This document shows, piece by piece, positions 52,990 through 61,484 of a DNA stretch of 64,000 nt. The position numbers and the translations under genes were made by a program. Under the pieces are notes generated by a model, which made no database searches, was not told the DNA's origin, and saw nothing but the letters and a program-made list of their open reading frames with translations. The number at the start of each line of letters is the position of its first letter. Position 1 is the first letter of the stretch. Source of the DNA: Luteithermobacter gelatinilyticus (GTDB lineage: Bacteria; Pseudomonadota; Alphaproteobacteria; Sphingomonadales; Emcibacteraceae); contig NZ_CP040517.1 in NCBI RefSeq assembly GCF_005849285.1, forward strand, positions 1,122,501 to 1,186,500, given 5' to 3'.

Positions 52990-54114
52990 GTCCAGGCCCC
53001 AGATCTCCGCATAGGCCTTGTACATCACAGACTGGTCATAGGTCTGGCGCACATGGATTTGGTTGGCGGCCCCTACCTTGTGCCTGATTTTCTGGTTCAG
53101 CGCCAGAGCCTCCAAGGCATGCGTAAAACTGTCTTCATCATCCCGGGGAGCAATAAATGGTTTATTGGCGTCCGAAACCATCGGAAGCACATCGCCCACG
53201 GCGAGACCGGCTACCGGCAGACCCGCGGCCATGGCCTGATTGACCGCATTAGGCATCTGCTCTGTGTCCGAAGAAATGGCGTAAATGTCAAACCAGCCAA
53301 GCGCTTGGGCGGGGGTGTCGATATGGCCGGGTAAGAGAACCGCTGTCTCAAGCCCCAGTTGGGCAATCAGCTGTTCGAGTCTGGCGCGTTCGCCACCCTC
53401 GCCCAGAATAACTAGCCGTAGTGGAAGCCGGGGATGTTTTTGTCTTAACGTGTGGAAACAGCGAATCAGGCGGGGCAGATTCTTTTCCGGGCGCAGAGGT
53501 GTCATAGTGCCAATGACAATATCCTGCTTCTCTCGGTTCAGGCCGGGAATGATATTGTCTGCCGGCGCTGCACCATATTTGTCGCAATCTACGCCGTTGG
53601 GAATGTGATGGATCTTGGCATCGGGGATATGCCATCTCGTGCGGCAGATTTCCACTAGCGTGAAAGACGGCACTACAATGCCCTTGATGCGCCGCAACGC
53701 CAGCCGTCGGTACAGGTCCCTTTTGAATAAGGTCTGGCGGGCTTCTTCGGGACCAAAGCCGCTTTCCAGATGATATTGCGGACACAGGTTGAAACAACTG
53801 TTGGCCAGGGCCCAGTCCATGGCCCCCCAGTTATAGGTCAGCAGCAAGTCTGGTTGCAGGCGTTTCAACATATCCCGATAGGCCAGGATTTTAAGCGGCA
53901 GGCTGCCTTTTGCCCGATGAGGGAGCGACGGCACGTTAAATTCAACGTCCTGACGCAGCCGGGTCCGGCAGTCATATCGGCCGTCCATGGCAATCAGACT
54001 GTGACGCGCTCGGTTGCCGAAATGATTGATCAGATAACAGATCCGGATCGGCACACCGCCATGGGCAAAACTGGGGATAATGTGCAGGATGTGTTTTGAA
54101 CGGGTTTGGTGCAT
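52981..54114 (-). CDS. XrtA-associated glycosyltransferase, TIGR03088 type
   Basis: A 377-residue GT-B glycosyltransferase of family 4 type. N-terminal ILHIIPSFAHGGVPIRICYLIN is typical of TIGR03088 (PEP-CTERM/EpsH1 associated). GTMTPLRPEKNLPRLIRCF and EQMPNAVNQAMAAGLPVAGLAVGD form the donor site, with the usual Glu. HIPNGVDCDKYG lies between the domains. Its final codons and stop are in the 40-bp CTAG repeat. It is convergent with the TIGR04063-type gene and ends the PEP-CTERM block. Confidence 0.92.
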   Translation of the reverse strand: MHQTRSKHILHIIPSFAHGGVPIRICYLINHFGNRARHSLIAMDGRYDCRTRLRQDVEFNVPSLPHRAKGSLPLKILAYRDMLKRLQPDLLLTYNWGAMDWALANSCFNLCPQYHLESGFGPEEARQTLFKRDLYRRLALRRIKGIVVPSFTLVEICRTRWHIPDAKIHHIPNGVDCDKYGAAPADNIIPGLNREKQDIVIGTMTPLRPEKNLPRLIRCFHTLRQKHPRLPLRLVILGEGGERARLEQLIAQLGLETAVLLPGHIDTPAQALGWFDIYAISSDTEQMPNAVNQAMAAGLPVAGLAVGDVLPMVSDANKPFIAPRDDEDSFTHALEALALNQKIRHKVGAANQIHVRQTYDQSVMYKAYAEIWGLDLE

Positions 54115-54340
54115 AGGGGAGACTGGCCTGAACGCATAAAGAAGATTTGGTCTTTGTTAGTCTTTTGTTTCCATAAAAACAGTAATACTACTGACTTGGG
54201 AATAAAATAACTATAATATCCGTAAATTAATATTAACATATCCGGGATCCTTATCAGGTTGGAATGATCCCGAAGCTTAGGATCCGGGCCTTGCGCAGAA
54301 CATGCCGGGATCGGGGGCATTAATTGCGAGGGTGGGTAAC

Positions 54341-55948
54341 GTGCCGAGAAGACTTTATTTCTTAGTGACACTGGTGATTTCCGCAACAGTGACGTATTTT
54401 GCTGTGCCGTTCCTCCCGTCATGGCTGGCCGTTTTGTCACCGCAAGCCCTGCCCCGGGAGGTGATCCAGACCCTTCAGAACAGTCAAATCGTTGGCTTCG
54501 CCGCCTTTGTGTCGCTTTTTTCTCTTGTGATGTATGTACTGGCGTTCCTGCCGCTGGTTTTTCACGCCTGGCTGAATATGTCACGGGCGCGGGCGCGGCT
54601 TGCGCAACTGCCGCTGGCGTGTGACAAAATTCATCAGACCAGTAAAAAAGCCTTTCTTAAATGTCTAGAAGGGCTGGATTTCATTTATGAGCTGGCCATC
54701 ATTTACAGCACCTATCTGGTGCAGCTCCCGGCCCGGGAGGTGTCGCCTGATATCCTGAAGAAAATCAAAACCAACCGGTTGCTGGCCAAAAAGAAAAATG
54801 AGGAAAAGGTTCTTGTGGAACCGGTCAGGGCAAAAGCGTCCGCCGCGGTGGTCTTTTCGCCGGATATCCTTGTGGATTATCGGGTGTTTTTGTGGTTTTT
54901 TGGCCCTTTGCCCAAGGCGCTGCTGGGGATTGGCAGTGTTTTGCTGGTGGTCAGTCTGATAAGCGTTTCGGTTCTGTCACCGGTACAGTATACAGAGCTT
55001 CTGGAGCGTTCGGGTATGATCGGTCTTGTACAGCCGGGACTGATTGCCTTGGGGTATTGTGTGTTTGCTGCTGTTCTGATGGGGATTGTGACGACAATTT
55101 CCATTGCCCTGTTGCAACAGTACGCCCGGGAATTGTCACAGATGATTGATCATCTTTTCCATCATGAGGGATGGCAGGAAGAAGTGCAAATAATGGCGGC
55201 CAATACCTCGTCCTCAACACTGGCAGGGGATCTTGAAAAAGCCCTGAACCGTCCCATGACAGCGCTCAGCAAAGCGGCCAGGGCGCTTGCGGAGGATCAG
55301 AAAGGGAGTGTGGACGAGTTGCTGAAGGAAACTCTGGTATCCTTCCGCAAGGAAATGGACAAAAGCAGTGGAAAACAGATTGCGGCCCTGTCGTCCTCTC
55401 TGGACAAAGCCCAGAAAACAGCCGATATCATGCAAAAGACATTTGCCGAGTCGTCAGCAGAGTTTTCCCGTCAACTTGCCACGCAGGCCAAGGCCTTGGC
55501 CTCTCAGCTCAAGGAGATGAACAAACAGGTTCAGGAAAGCGAGAAAAAAGCTCAGGAAAGCCTGTTGCACAAGGCTGAAACCCTGATTGAACTGCTGAAA
55601 GAGGAAATGGGGGAAAATTACCGCAATTATGGCGAATTTATCGGGGGACATATCGGTCGGATCGAAACGGCCCAGGATAACTTGCTCGGCGCCTTAAAGG
55701 ACAAGGATTCGATCATTCAGGGGTTGCACAAGACCAGCCGGGATCTGAGCATGATTTCTGAAGCTTCGGGCAAATTGGTCGATAAATTCGGAAAATTATC
55801 CCGGGAACTGGACCAGCTTCTGAAACAGGCGAAGACTTTACCCGCTGCGGGTCACGCTGGGGTGGGGGATAATACGGAACTTATCAAGGCGCTGGAAAAT
55901 CTGAAAGCCCAGACGGACCGCAAAATATCGGCGCTTCCCGATCTTTAG
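54341..55948 (+). CDS. MotA/ExbB-like membrane protein with long coiled coil (uncertain)
   Basis: About 535 residues from the GTG at 54341, which follows GAGGGTGG (an upstream ATG at 54302 would add 13 residues). Two N-terminal helices, a cytoplasmic section, then two more helices (KALLGIGSVLLVVSLISVS and IALGYCVFAAVLMGIVTTIS), a spacing reminiscent of MotA/TolQ/ExbB proteins. The remaining ~270 residues are strongly helical and coiled-coil-like, rich in Ala/Lys/Glu/Gln. ZorA of Zorya defence systems has this general shape, but no ZorB is present. The stop TAG is the first triplet of a 271-bp CTAG element. Function unknown. Confidence 0.65.
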   Translation: MPRRLYFLVTLVISATVTYFAVPFLPSWLAVLSPQALPREVIQTLQNSQIVGFAAFVSLFSLVMYVLAFLPLVFHAWLNMSRARARLAQLPLACDKIHQTSKKAFLKCLEGLDFIYELAIIYSTYLVQLPAREVSPDILKKIKTNRLLAKKKNEEKVLVEPVRAKASAAVVFSPDILVDYRVFLWFFGPLPKALLGIGSVLLVVSLISVSVLSPVQYTELLERSGMIGLVQPGLIALGYCVFAAVLMGIVTTISIALLQQYARELSQMIDHLFHHEGWQEEVQIMAANTSSSTLAGDLEKALNRPMTALSKAARALAEDQKGSVDELLKETLVSFRKEMDKSSGKQIAALSSSLDKAQKTADIMQKTFAESSAEFSRQLATQAKALASQLKEMNKQVQESEKKAQESLLHKAETLIELLKEEMGENYRNYGEFIGGHIGRIETAQDNLLGALKDKDSIIQGLHKTSRDLSMISEASGKLVDKFGKLSRELDQLLKQAKTLPAAGHAGVGDNTELIKALENLKAQTDRKISALPDL

Positions 55949-56215
55949 AGTGAATTGTGCATAGGTTGCCCCATTCTGCCGGTCAGGTCTGGTTCAGGAG
56001 CCAGGGGGTTGGCGCAGGCCATACTGACGGTACGGCCCAGCCAACCCTCGCAGGAATTGGGCCAGACCGGCCCGGCCCTTCGGGTTGGCGGCTTGGGGCC
56101 GCTCACTTTGTCAGACGCCTGGCCCGATGCCCCGCATCGCCCGGCGCCGTCTTCCGCGTGAGGCGGCCGCAATCCGCCAACAGAATTGTATCAACCTCTG
56201 CACAATTCACTCTAG
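55945..56215. repeat. 271-bp CTAG-ended element, copy 2 (inverted)
   Basis: It begins TTAGAGTGAATTG and ends CAATTCACTCTAG. Its core is the reverse complement of the element at 40801-41072, clearly the same sequence with scattered differences. It sits between convergent genes and supplies the stop of the upstream plus-strand gene. A 75-codon frame on the minus strand (55945-56172) parallels the 78-codon frame of copy 1. Confidence 0.88.
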
Positions 56216-56226
56216 AGTGAATTGTG
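56212..56226. repeat. Partial CTAG repeat arm after copy 2
   Basis: CTAGAGTGAATTGTG shares the last CTAG of the 271-bp element and then breaks off. This mirrors the truncated arm after the element at 41069. Confidence 0.65.
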
Positions 56227-56263
56227 ATGACGCCGTTTTCGTTATTACGAGATGCATAAGGAG

Positions 56264-56845
56264 CTATTCCTTGCCGGTTAGATATTCCACCAGATAATAT
56301 TGATATCCTTTATGAGGGCCGGAGGCCTGCCAGCGCGGCGGGTAGCCTTTTTCGATGACATAGGCTACGGGCATGTACCCCTTATCGGCACATCTGACTT
56401 GGGTATTGGCCCAATCTGTATGCCAGGCAGAAAATTTGGCTTTGCTGGCGTCACTATTATCTACCCATTTGAGTTGTTTGCTGCGGCAGAAATATTGCAA
56501 ACCGATCCAGGTCGGCCCGGGCAGGCGGAAACGGCTGATAATAAACTGGTGGATTTCCGGACGGTCGATAATGGCAAGTCGGCCTTGTGCACCTTTATAA
56601 TACAGATCCTGGCTTTCTATCTGGGCCTTCTGCCATTCTCCCCAAGAATATCTGAGTTCAAAATAACTTTTGGTGTCCGGGTTATAGACAGGCCCCTGCA
56701 TACTGCCGGTATATTGATAGTCTTCATTCACGGGAAGGCGTTGCCCATAGGCTGGCAGAATCAGACTGCATGGTATGAGAACAAGACACAGGGTGCGCAT
56801 GAAGTTCTTGAACATGTGTCCGTTATTCTTTCCTGATCGGGCCAT
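56264..56845 (-). CDS. Secreted C-type-lectin-like protein
   Basis: About 193 residues from the ATG at 56845, which has AAGGA ten bases upstream (a longer frame extends to 56878). A signal peptide (LCLVLIPCSLILPAYG) is followed by one domain with the C-type lectin fold pattern: GAQGRLAIIDRPEIHQFII, TWIGLQYFC, LKWVDNSDASKAKFSAWH, and a closing YYLVEYLTGKE. It may bind carbohydrate or protein at the envelope. Such domains are uncommon in this class. It is isolated between a 271-bp element and a 167-bp element, so it may be a recent or mobile acquisition. Confidence 0.7.
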   Translation of the reverse strand: MARSGKNNGHMFKNFMRTLCLVLIPCSLILPAYGQRLPVNEDYQYTGSMQGPVYNPDTKSYFELRYSWGEWQKAQIESQDLYYKGAQGRLAIIDRPEIHQFIISRFRLPGPTWIGLQYFCRSKQLKWVDNSDASKAKFSAWHTDWANTQVRCADKGYMPVAYVIEKGYPPRWQASGPHKGYQYYLVEYLTGKE

Positions 56846-56947
56846 ATATGACATATCCTTATACCTGAGTGTGGTCAAATGATGTACCAGAAATTGATGA
56901 ACAACTCTTAAAATAAAGCTGGAGAGGGGGCTTGTCTAGGGCCGGGC

Positions 56948-57114
56948 CTAGTCTTCTGACTCTGAAATTCGTATCATATGTGTAGCAGACTATTTGAATT
57001 TCAGAGTCAACAAGAAGACTGGTTAATTATTTGACTCTAGTGTGGTTTCTGAATTTGAAGTTCCTAAGTCGTATGACATAATCAATAACAGGAACTTCAA
57101 ATTCACCACACTAG
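56948..57114. repeat. 167-bp double-hairpin repeat, copy 1
   Basis: Two large inverted repeats in tandem. The first pairs GACTCTGAAATTC with GAATTTCAGAGTC; the second pairs CTAGTGTGGT with ACCACACTAG and GAAGTTCCT with AGGAACTTC. Each hairpin begins and ends with CTAG or a one-base variant (CTGG at the first join). The last CTA is the stop codon of gluQRS. Copy 2 at 62133-62299 differs at only five positions. Confidence 0.92.
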
Positions 57115-57995
57115 GCTGTGTGGAGAGCAAGCGGGGGAAATTTTTCCTTAAGGTCCCGGGGAGTAAGGCCTCCGGCGCGCATCTGGCGAAGGGTCAAGGC
57201 TTTGTGGCGTTTGGAAAGACGTTTCCCTTTTTCATCCAGAAGAAGGGGATGATGGGCATACACTGGGGTGGGCAGTCCCAATAAATGCTGTAGCAGCCGG
57301 TGCAAATGCGTGGCGTAAAACAAATCCTCCCCACGGATGACATGACTGATTTTTTGCAGTGCGTCGTCGATCACCACGGACAGATGATAGCTGGTGGGAA
57401 TGTCCTTGCGGGCCAGAACAACATCGCCGAGGGTTTCCGGACGTGCTTTTTGGGGACCTGCCAGAAGATCATGCCAATATAGCGACCGCTCCAGCCGGGC
57501 CAGTGCCCGTTGCATGTCCAATCTCAGGGCAAAGGGTTTTTCTTGAGAAAGTCTTGTTTCAATCTCTTGCGGGGATAAATGTCGGCACAGGCCGGGATAG
57601 AGCATGCCTTCCAGGCCGTGGGGGGCATAGCCGCTGCGTTCGATTTCCGCCTGGATTTCCCTGCGGGTACAAAAGCAGGGATACAGCAGGTCCTGGGCGC
57701 GCAACCGGTCGAGTGCGGCCTGGTAGTCCTCCATATGCCGTGACTGGCGGCGAATGGGGCCGTCCCAGTCAAGCCCCAGCCATTTGAGATCCTCCTGAAT
57801 GGCCACATCAAACTCCGGCCGACATCGTGTCCGGTCAATGTCTTCCATACGCAGCAGGAATTCTCCCCCGTGGCGACGCGCGAAATCATGGGCGTAGCTG
57901 GCAGAACAGGCGTGCCCCAGATGCAGATAGCCGGTCGGGCTCGGGGCAAAACGGGTTCTGATGACAGACAGGGGATATGGTGATGATTGATCCAT
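57111..57995 (-). CDS. gluQ: Glutamyl-Q tRNA(Asp) synthetase
   Basis: A 294-residue truncated class I synthetase that attaches glutamate to the queuosine base of tRNA(Asp). HIGH-type motif in RFAPSPTGYLHLGHA, KMSKS-type motif KRLSKRHKALTLRQM, and zinc ligands in CFCTRREIQ and YPGLCRH. It lacks the anticodon-binding half of GluRS, as expected. The stop TAG is created by the end of a 167-bp CTAG repeat. The hydrolase gene on the other strand starts about 80 bases away. Confidence 0.94.
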   Translation of the reverse strand: MDQSSPYPLSVIRTRFAPSPTGYLHLGHACSASYAHDFARRHGGEFLLRMEDIDRTRCRPEFDVAIQEDLKWLGLDWDGPIRRQSRHMEDYQAALDRLRAQDLLYPCFCTRREIQAEIERSGYAPHGLEGMLYPGLCRHLSPQEIETRLSQEKPFALRLDMQRALARLERSLYWHDLLAGPQKARPETLGDVVLARKDIPTSYHLSVVIDDALQKISHVIRGEDLFYATHLHRLLQHLLGLPTPVYAHHPLLLDEKGKRLSKRHKALTLRQMRAGGLTPRDLKEKFPPLALHTA

Positions 57996-58074
57996 GAACG
58001 GTATTGATGTTATGAAAGATGCCGAAATTGATTTTGTCTCTTATATATATCTTTTCATCATTTGTGGAGTTTCC

Positions 58075-58734
58075 ATGTCAAATTTGCCGAATCTTTCAGG
58101 CCCCAGGGTCGAACCGCCACAGGATATCAAACCGGAAAAACTGGTGATTCTGTCCCATGGGTACGGCTCCAACGGATATGACCTCATCAGTCTCGTGCCG
58201 CATCTGCAGCGGGTACTGCCACGGGCGGTTTTTCTTTCTCCCAATGCGCCGGAGCCCTGTCCGGGCGCGCCCATGGGCTATCAGTGGTTTCCGCTTTCCA
58301 CTCTCAGCCACGAAGAAAGACTGAACGGCACCCTGAAGGCCGCGCCTGTCCTGCATCAGTTTATTGATCAGGAACTTGCGCGTTATGGCCTTGAGGATCA
58401 GGACCTGATTCTTGTGGGATTTTCCCAGGGCACAATGATGTCTCTCCATGTGGGGCTACGCCGTAAAACCACGATTTGCGGCATTCTCGGCTTTTCCGGT
58501 GCCATGACCTTGTCAGAAGGCTGGCAGGAGGAGATAACCAGCAAACCGCCCGTCCTTCTGGTGCATGGGGCGCAGGATGACGTGGTGCCGGTCCAGATGA
58601 TGTATAACGCCAAAGAGGCCCTTGAATCTGTTGGGGTTCGGGTAGACAGTCATGTGTCGCAGGGCATTGCGCACAGTATCGGCCCCGATGGCCTGCAAAA
58701 GGCGATGGAATTTCTGCGCGGGATTGCCGGCTAA
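58075..58734 (+). CDS. Alpha/beta-hydrolase, carboxylesterase/phospholipase family
   Basis: A 219-residue serine hydrolase. I use the ATG at 58075 with GGAG upstream. VILSHGYGSNGYD gives the oxyanion region, GFSQGTMMSLHVGL the nucleophile elbow with catalytic Ser, VHGAQDDVVPVQM the acidic residue and QGIAHSIGPDGL the catalytic His. The family includes small esterases such as YpfH. Substrate unknown. It is divergent from gluQRS. Confidence 0.9.
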   Translation: MSNLPNLSGPRVEPPQDIKPEKLVILSHGYGSNGYDLISLVPHLQRVLPRAVFLSPNAPEPCPGAPMGYQWFPLSTLSHEERLNGTLKAAPVLHQFIDQELARYGLEDQDLILVGFSQGTMMSLHVGLRRKTTICGILGFSGAMTLSEGWQEEITSKPPVLLVHGAQDDVVPVQMMYNAKEALESVGVRVDSHVSQGIAHSIGPDGLQKAMEFLRGIAG

Positions 58735-58919
58735 TCCTTGTTTGCTAAAAGTGTCTTATGGGTGCTGTCAAACAGGCTTCCGTACAGGGCGCAAACGCGG
58801 TATAATGGCGCGCGCGTCATAAGGCTGTCATAAAATCAGGTTTATTATGCGCCAGAGACGAGGATTTCATATGCATATGAATGAAATCTGATCGAATCTG
58901 TTCAGGAAGGAGATTGACT

Positions 58920-59507
58920 GTGCCTTTAACAGGCCATGGCCCATCGCCGATCAAACCGGAACATTATCCGGCCCTTGTGCTGAATGCCGATTTTCAGCCG
59001 CTGAGTTATTTTCCCTTATCGCTCTGGCCCTGGCAGACCGCCGTCAAGGCGGTCTATTTGGATCGGGTGCAGGTTGTGGATGAATATGAACGGGTGATCC
59101 GTTCTCCCTCCAGCGAAATCCGTTTGCCCAGTGTGATTTCGCTTAGGGAATATGTCAGCCCCGGCCAGCATCCGGCGTTCACCCGTTTTAACGTGTTTCT
59201 GAGAGACAAGTTCACCTGTCAGTATTGCGGGTATTATGCGGGACAGGGGCGGGACCTGACGTTTGATCATGTTATTCCCCGTCGGGCCGGCGGACGCACC
59301 ACTTGGGAAAATATCACGACGGCCTGCCCGTCCTGCAACATGAAAAAAGGTGGCAGGACGCCGGAACAGGCTCATATGAGGCTGAGGAGCAGGCCCATAA
59401 GGCCCACGGTCTACCACCTGCAGAATAACGGTCGCTGTTTCCCGCCAAACTATCTTCACGAAAGTTGGCGGGATTTTTTATATTGGGACAGCGAACTGGA
59501 AAGCTGA
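58920..59507 (+). CDS. HNH endonuclease family protein
   Basis: A 195-residue protein from a GTG that has GGAGAT eight bases upstream. The N-terminal part (LVLNADFQPLSYFPLSLWPWQTAVKAVY) and an HNH/McrA-like zinc finger follow the standard pattern: CQYCGYYAG, LTFDHVIPRRAGG, NITTACPSCNMKKGG. This chromosomal HNH family lies near gluQRS in many alphaproteobacteria. The role in the cell is not settled; it is not obviously part of a defence island here. Confidence 0.87.
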   Translation: MPLTGHGPSPIKPEHYPALVLNADFQPLSYFPLSLWPWQTAVKAVYLDRVQVVDEYERVIRSPSSEIRLPSVISLREYVSPGQHPAFTRFNVFLRDKFTCQYCGYYAGQGRDLTFDHVIPRRAGGRTTWENITTACPSCNMKKGGRTPEQAHMRLRSRPIRPTVYHLQNNGRCFPPNYLHESWRDFLYWDSELES

Positions 59508-59544
59508 AGGGAGGCAGGCTCCGGTGTTGGCGAACGGATAGGGT

Positions 59545-60132
59545 TTATACCCGCTCGGCAATTTTGATGGCGGTGCGGCACCCAAATTTGATCATGCGCG
59601 ACAGCAGGCTATATCCCGGCGCCGACCGCGCACCGTGTTCAACGGCTGTATCGTGGTGTTCCCGTTCTTCCTGGCGGAATTTTTCCAGCTCCTGCGCCAG
59701 GTCCTTTTCATCTTCGCCCAGTTGTTCAATCTGGTCCGCATAATGTTTGTCGATCACTTCTTCCACGGCTTCGGTGCACGCCATGGCCGCTTTTTCCCCA
59801 AGAAGCGCGGTGCCGGCCCCCAGCGCAAATCCCGCCATATGCCATAACGGGGTCAAGGCGGTCGGGCGTACCCCACGCTGGACAATCATGTCATTGAAAC
59901 GCCGCAGATGGATGTCTTCCTGGTCTTTCATATGACGGATCAGGGCGCTTTTGGGGTGATTGTCGCCAAGCACCGCCAGTTGCCCCTGATAAATACGTAC
60001 GGCGCCGTATTCTCCGGCATGGTCAACCCGCAGAAAGCGGTCGATGAGCTGTTTTTTCGTCATATCCCCCGGCAACCGGTCTTCCGCAGTCCGGGAAGAG
60101 GGGTGTTGGGAGGGGGCGGTTTTTTCAGGCAT
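59545..60132 (-). CDS. coq7: Ubiquinone biosynthesis hydroxylase, COQ7/DMQ family
   Basis: A 195-residue di-iron monooxygenase hydroxylating demethoxyubiquinol. Metal ligands are visible in RVDHAGEYGAVRIY, MKDQEDIHLRRF, TEAVEEVIDKHYADQ and EEREHHDTAVEHG. I chose the ATG at 60132; a longer frame runs into dsbB. It overlaps the 3' end of dsbB by eight bases, an order common in alphaproteobacteria. Confidence 0.93.
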   Translation of the reverse strand: MPEKTAPSQHPSSRTAEDRLPGDMTKKQLIDRFLRVDHAGEYGAVRIYQGQLAVLGDNHPKSALIRHMKDQEDIHLRRFNDMIVQRGVRPTALTPLWHMAGFALGAGTALLGEKAAMACTEAVEEVIDKHYADQIEQLGEDEKDLAQELEKFRQEEREHHDTAVEHGARSAPGYSLLSRMIKFGCRTAIKIAERV

Positions 60133-60643
60133 CTTTGTTTCCTTTGACACTTCCCCATAATAACAGAGCCATACCGAATGAGAGAAGAAAATTATACCCG
60201 GCCATGGAAATGCCGAACAGGTGCCAGGGAATGTCGCCACAGCTTATCAGCGGGGCGTTCATCAGGTTATTCAGCAACTGATCTGTAGAGAAACTGCCGA
60301 TTTCGGACGAAGCAGAACAGGCGCTTGGCCCTTCCCACCATTTGTATTCGACCCCGGCATGGTAGCCGGCAATGCCCGCGCTTCCCAGAAGCGCCAGCGA
60401 CAACAGACCGCCCCGCAGCTGCGCGCTGACCTGCCAGATTGGCCGGGAAAGCCCCAATAAGACACCAAGGGCAACAACTCCCATATGGGCATATCGCTGG
60501 GTCCAGCATAGATCGCAAGGCACATAACCGCCGAGATATTCAAACCCGTACGCGGTGGCCAGCATGGCGACGGAAAACCCCGCTGCTGCAACTTCCGGCG
60601 CGCTGCGGACAAATCTGATTATTCCACAAAAAAGTTTTTTCAT
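60125..60643 (-). CDS. dsbB: Disulfide bond formation protein B
   Basis: A 172-residue inner-membrane protein with four helices that reoxidises DsbA and passes electrons to ubiquinone. The first periplasmic cysteine pair is C43-x-x-C46 in YVPCDLCWTQR. The second pair lies in PSACSAS and LISCGDIPW. The start is the ATG at 60643. It is transcribed with coq7, which follows with overlap; the link to quinone is functional as well as positional. Confidence 0.94.
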   Translation of the reverse strand: MKKLFCGIIRFVRSAPEVAAAGFSVAMLATAYGFEYLGGYVPCDLCWTQRYAHMGVVALGVLLGLSRPIWQVSAQLRGGLLSLALLGSAGIAGYHAGVEYKWWEGPSACSASSEIGSFSTDQLLNNLMNAPLISCGDIPWHLFGISMAGYNFLLSFGMALLLWGSVKGNKDA

Positions 60644-60730
60644 TGATGGTAATAAATATATCCTGTTATTCCTGTGTGTCGACAGAATAGAGCCCAGGAC
60701 AAAATGTGCAATAAGAAACGGGACAGGCGA

Positions 60731-61462
60731 ATGGACAATATTGTTGAAAACTGGATGAATGAGTCTTTGCCGCTAAAAGTTTTGCAGGAAGAGCTGCGGC
60801 AAAAAACCAGGATCGCCATTCCGGATTTTTTGAAAACCTCCATTGCGGATCGTCTGTATGACTGTCTTGACAGGGAAGTCCCTTGGGAAGCCGCCTTCAG
60901 GGAGGGCGAGCAGTCCCGATCCATTCCCCTTGCCGAAATCAAATCCTGGCCGCCGGCGCGACAACAGAAACTGATGACCGACATTATCGGGCAGGCCCGG
61001 ACTGATTATCAGTTCTTTTACAATCGGTATCCGATAGTCGAGGCGTATATTGCGGGCCGGGATCCGCATCTGATTTTGCATCGTTTTATCGAATTCTGGA
61101 ATAGTGCCCATATCCTGAATTTCATCCGGGAGCTGACCGGGGATCATGAAATCCGCAAGGGGGAGGCACAGGCCACGGCCTATCTGCCGGGGCATTTTCT
61201 GATGTATCACTCGGATAAGGGAGCGGATGTTCAGACGGATGACCGGCGTTATGCCTTTGTCTATAATCTGACCCGGGAGTGGCAATCCCATTGGGGGGGA
61301 CTGTTGCAATTTGTCCAAGACGGCAGGGTCACGGAAACCTTTGTGCCGGGATACAATACCTTATCCCTGTTCAAGGTGCCCCAGGGCCATCAGGTTTCCT
61401 ATGTAACCCCCTTTGCCACCCGGCCGCGTTATGGCATTACCGGCTGGTTCCGGGCAGACTAA
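60731..61462 (+). CDS. 2-oxoglutarate/Fe(II) oxygenase family protein
   Basis: About 243 residues from the ATG at 60731 (earlier ATGs at 60674 and 60704 are possible). A double-stranded beta-helix oxygenase of the prolyl-4-hydroxylase type: FLMYHSDKGAD gives the His-x-Asp pair, HQVSYV the distal His, and RYGITGWFR the Arg that binds 2-oxoglutarate. A helical N-terminal half precedes it. Substrate unknown. It is divergent from dsbB and convergent with the DedA-family gene. Confidence 0.83.
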   Translation: MDNIVENWMNESLPLKVLQEELRQKTRIAIPDFLKTSIADRLYDCLDREVPWEAAFREGEQSRSIPLAEIKSWPPARQQKLMTDIIGQARTDYQFFYNRYPIVEAYIAGRDPHLILHRFIEFWNSAHILNFIRELTGDHEIRKGEAQATAYLPGHFLMYHSDKGADVQTDDRRYAFVYNLTREWQSHWGGLLQFVQDGRVTETFVPGYNTLSLFKVPQGHQVSYVTPFATRPRYGITGWFRAD

Positions 61463-61484
61463 GACAGGCTGAGGCTGGCTGAAT

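Noticed and set aside
54341-55948. A Zorya defence system
   Set aside because: Only a ZorA-like shape is seen. ZorB, ZorC, ZorD or ZorE are absent and the flanking genes are not defence genes.
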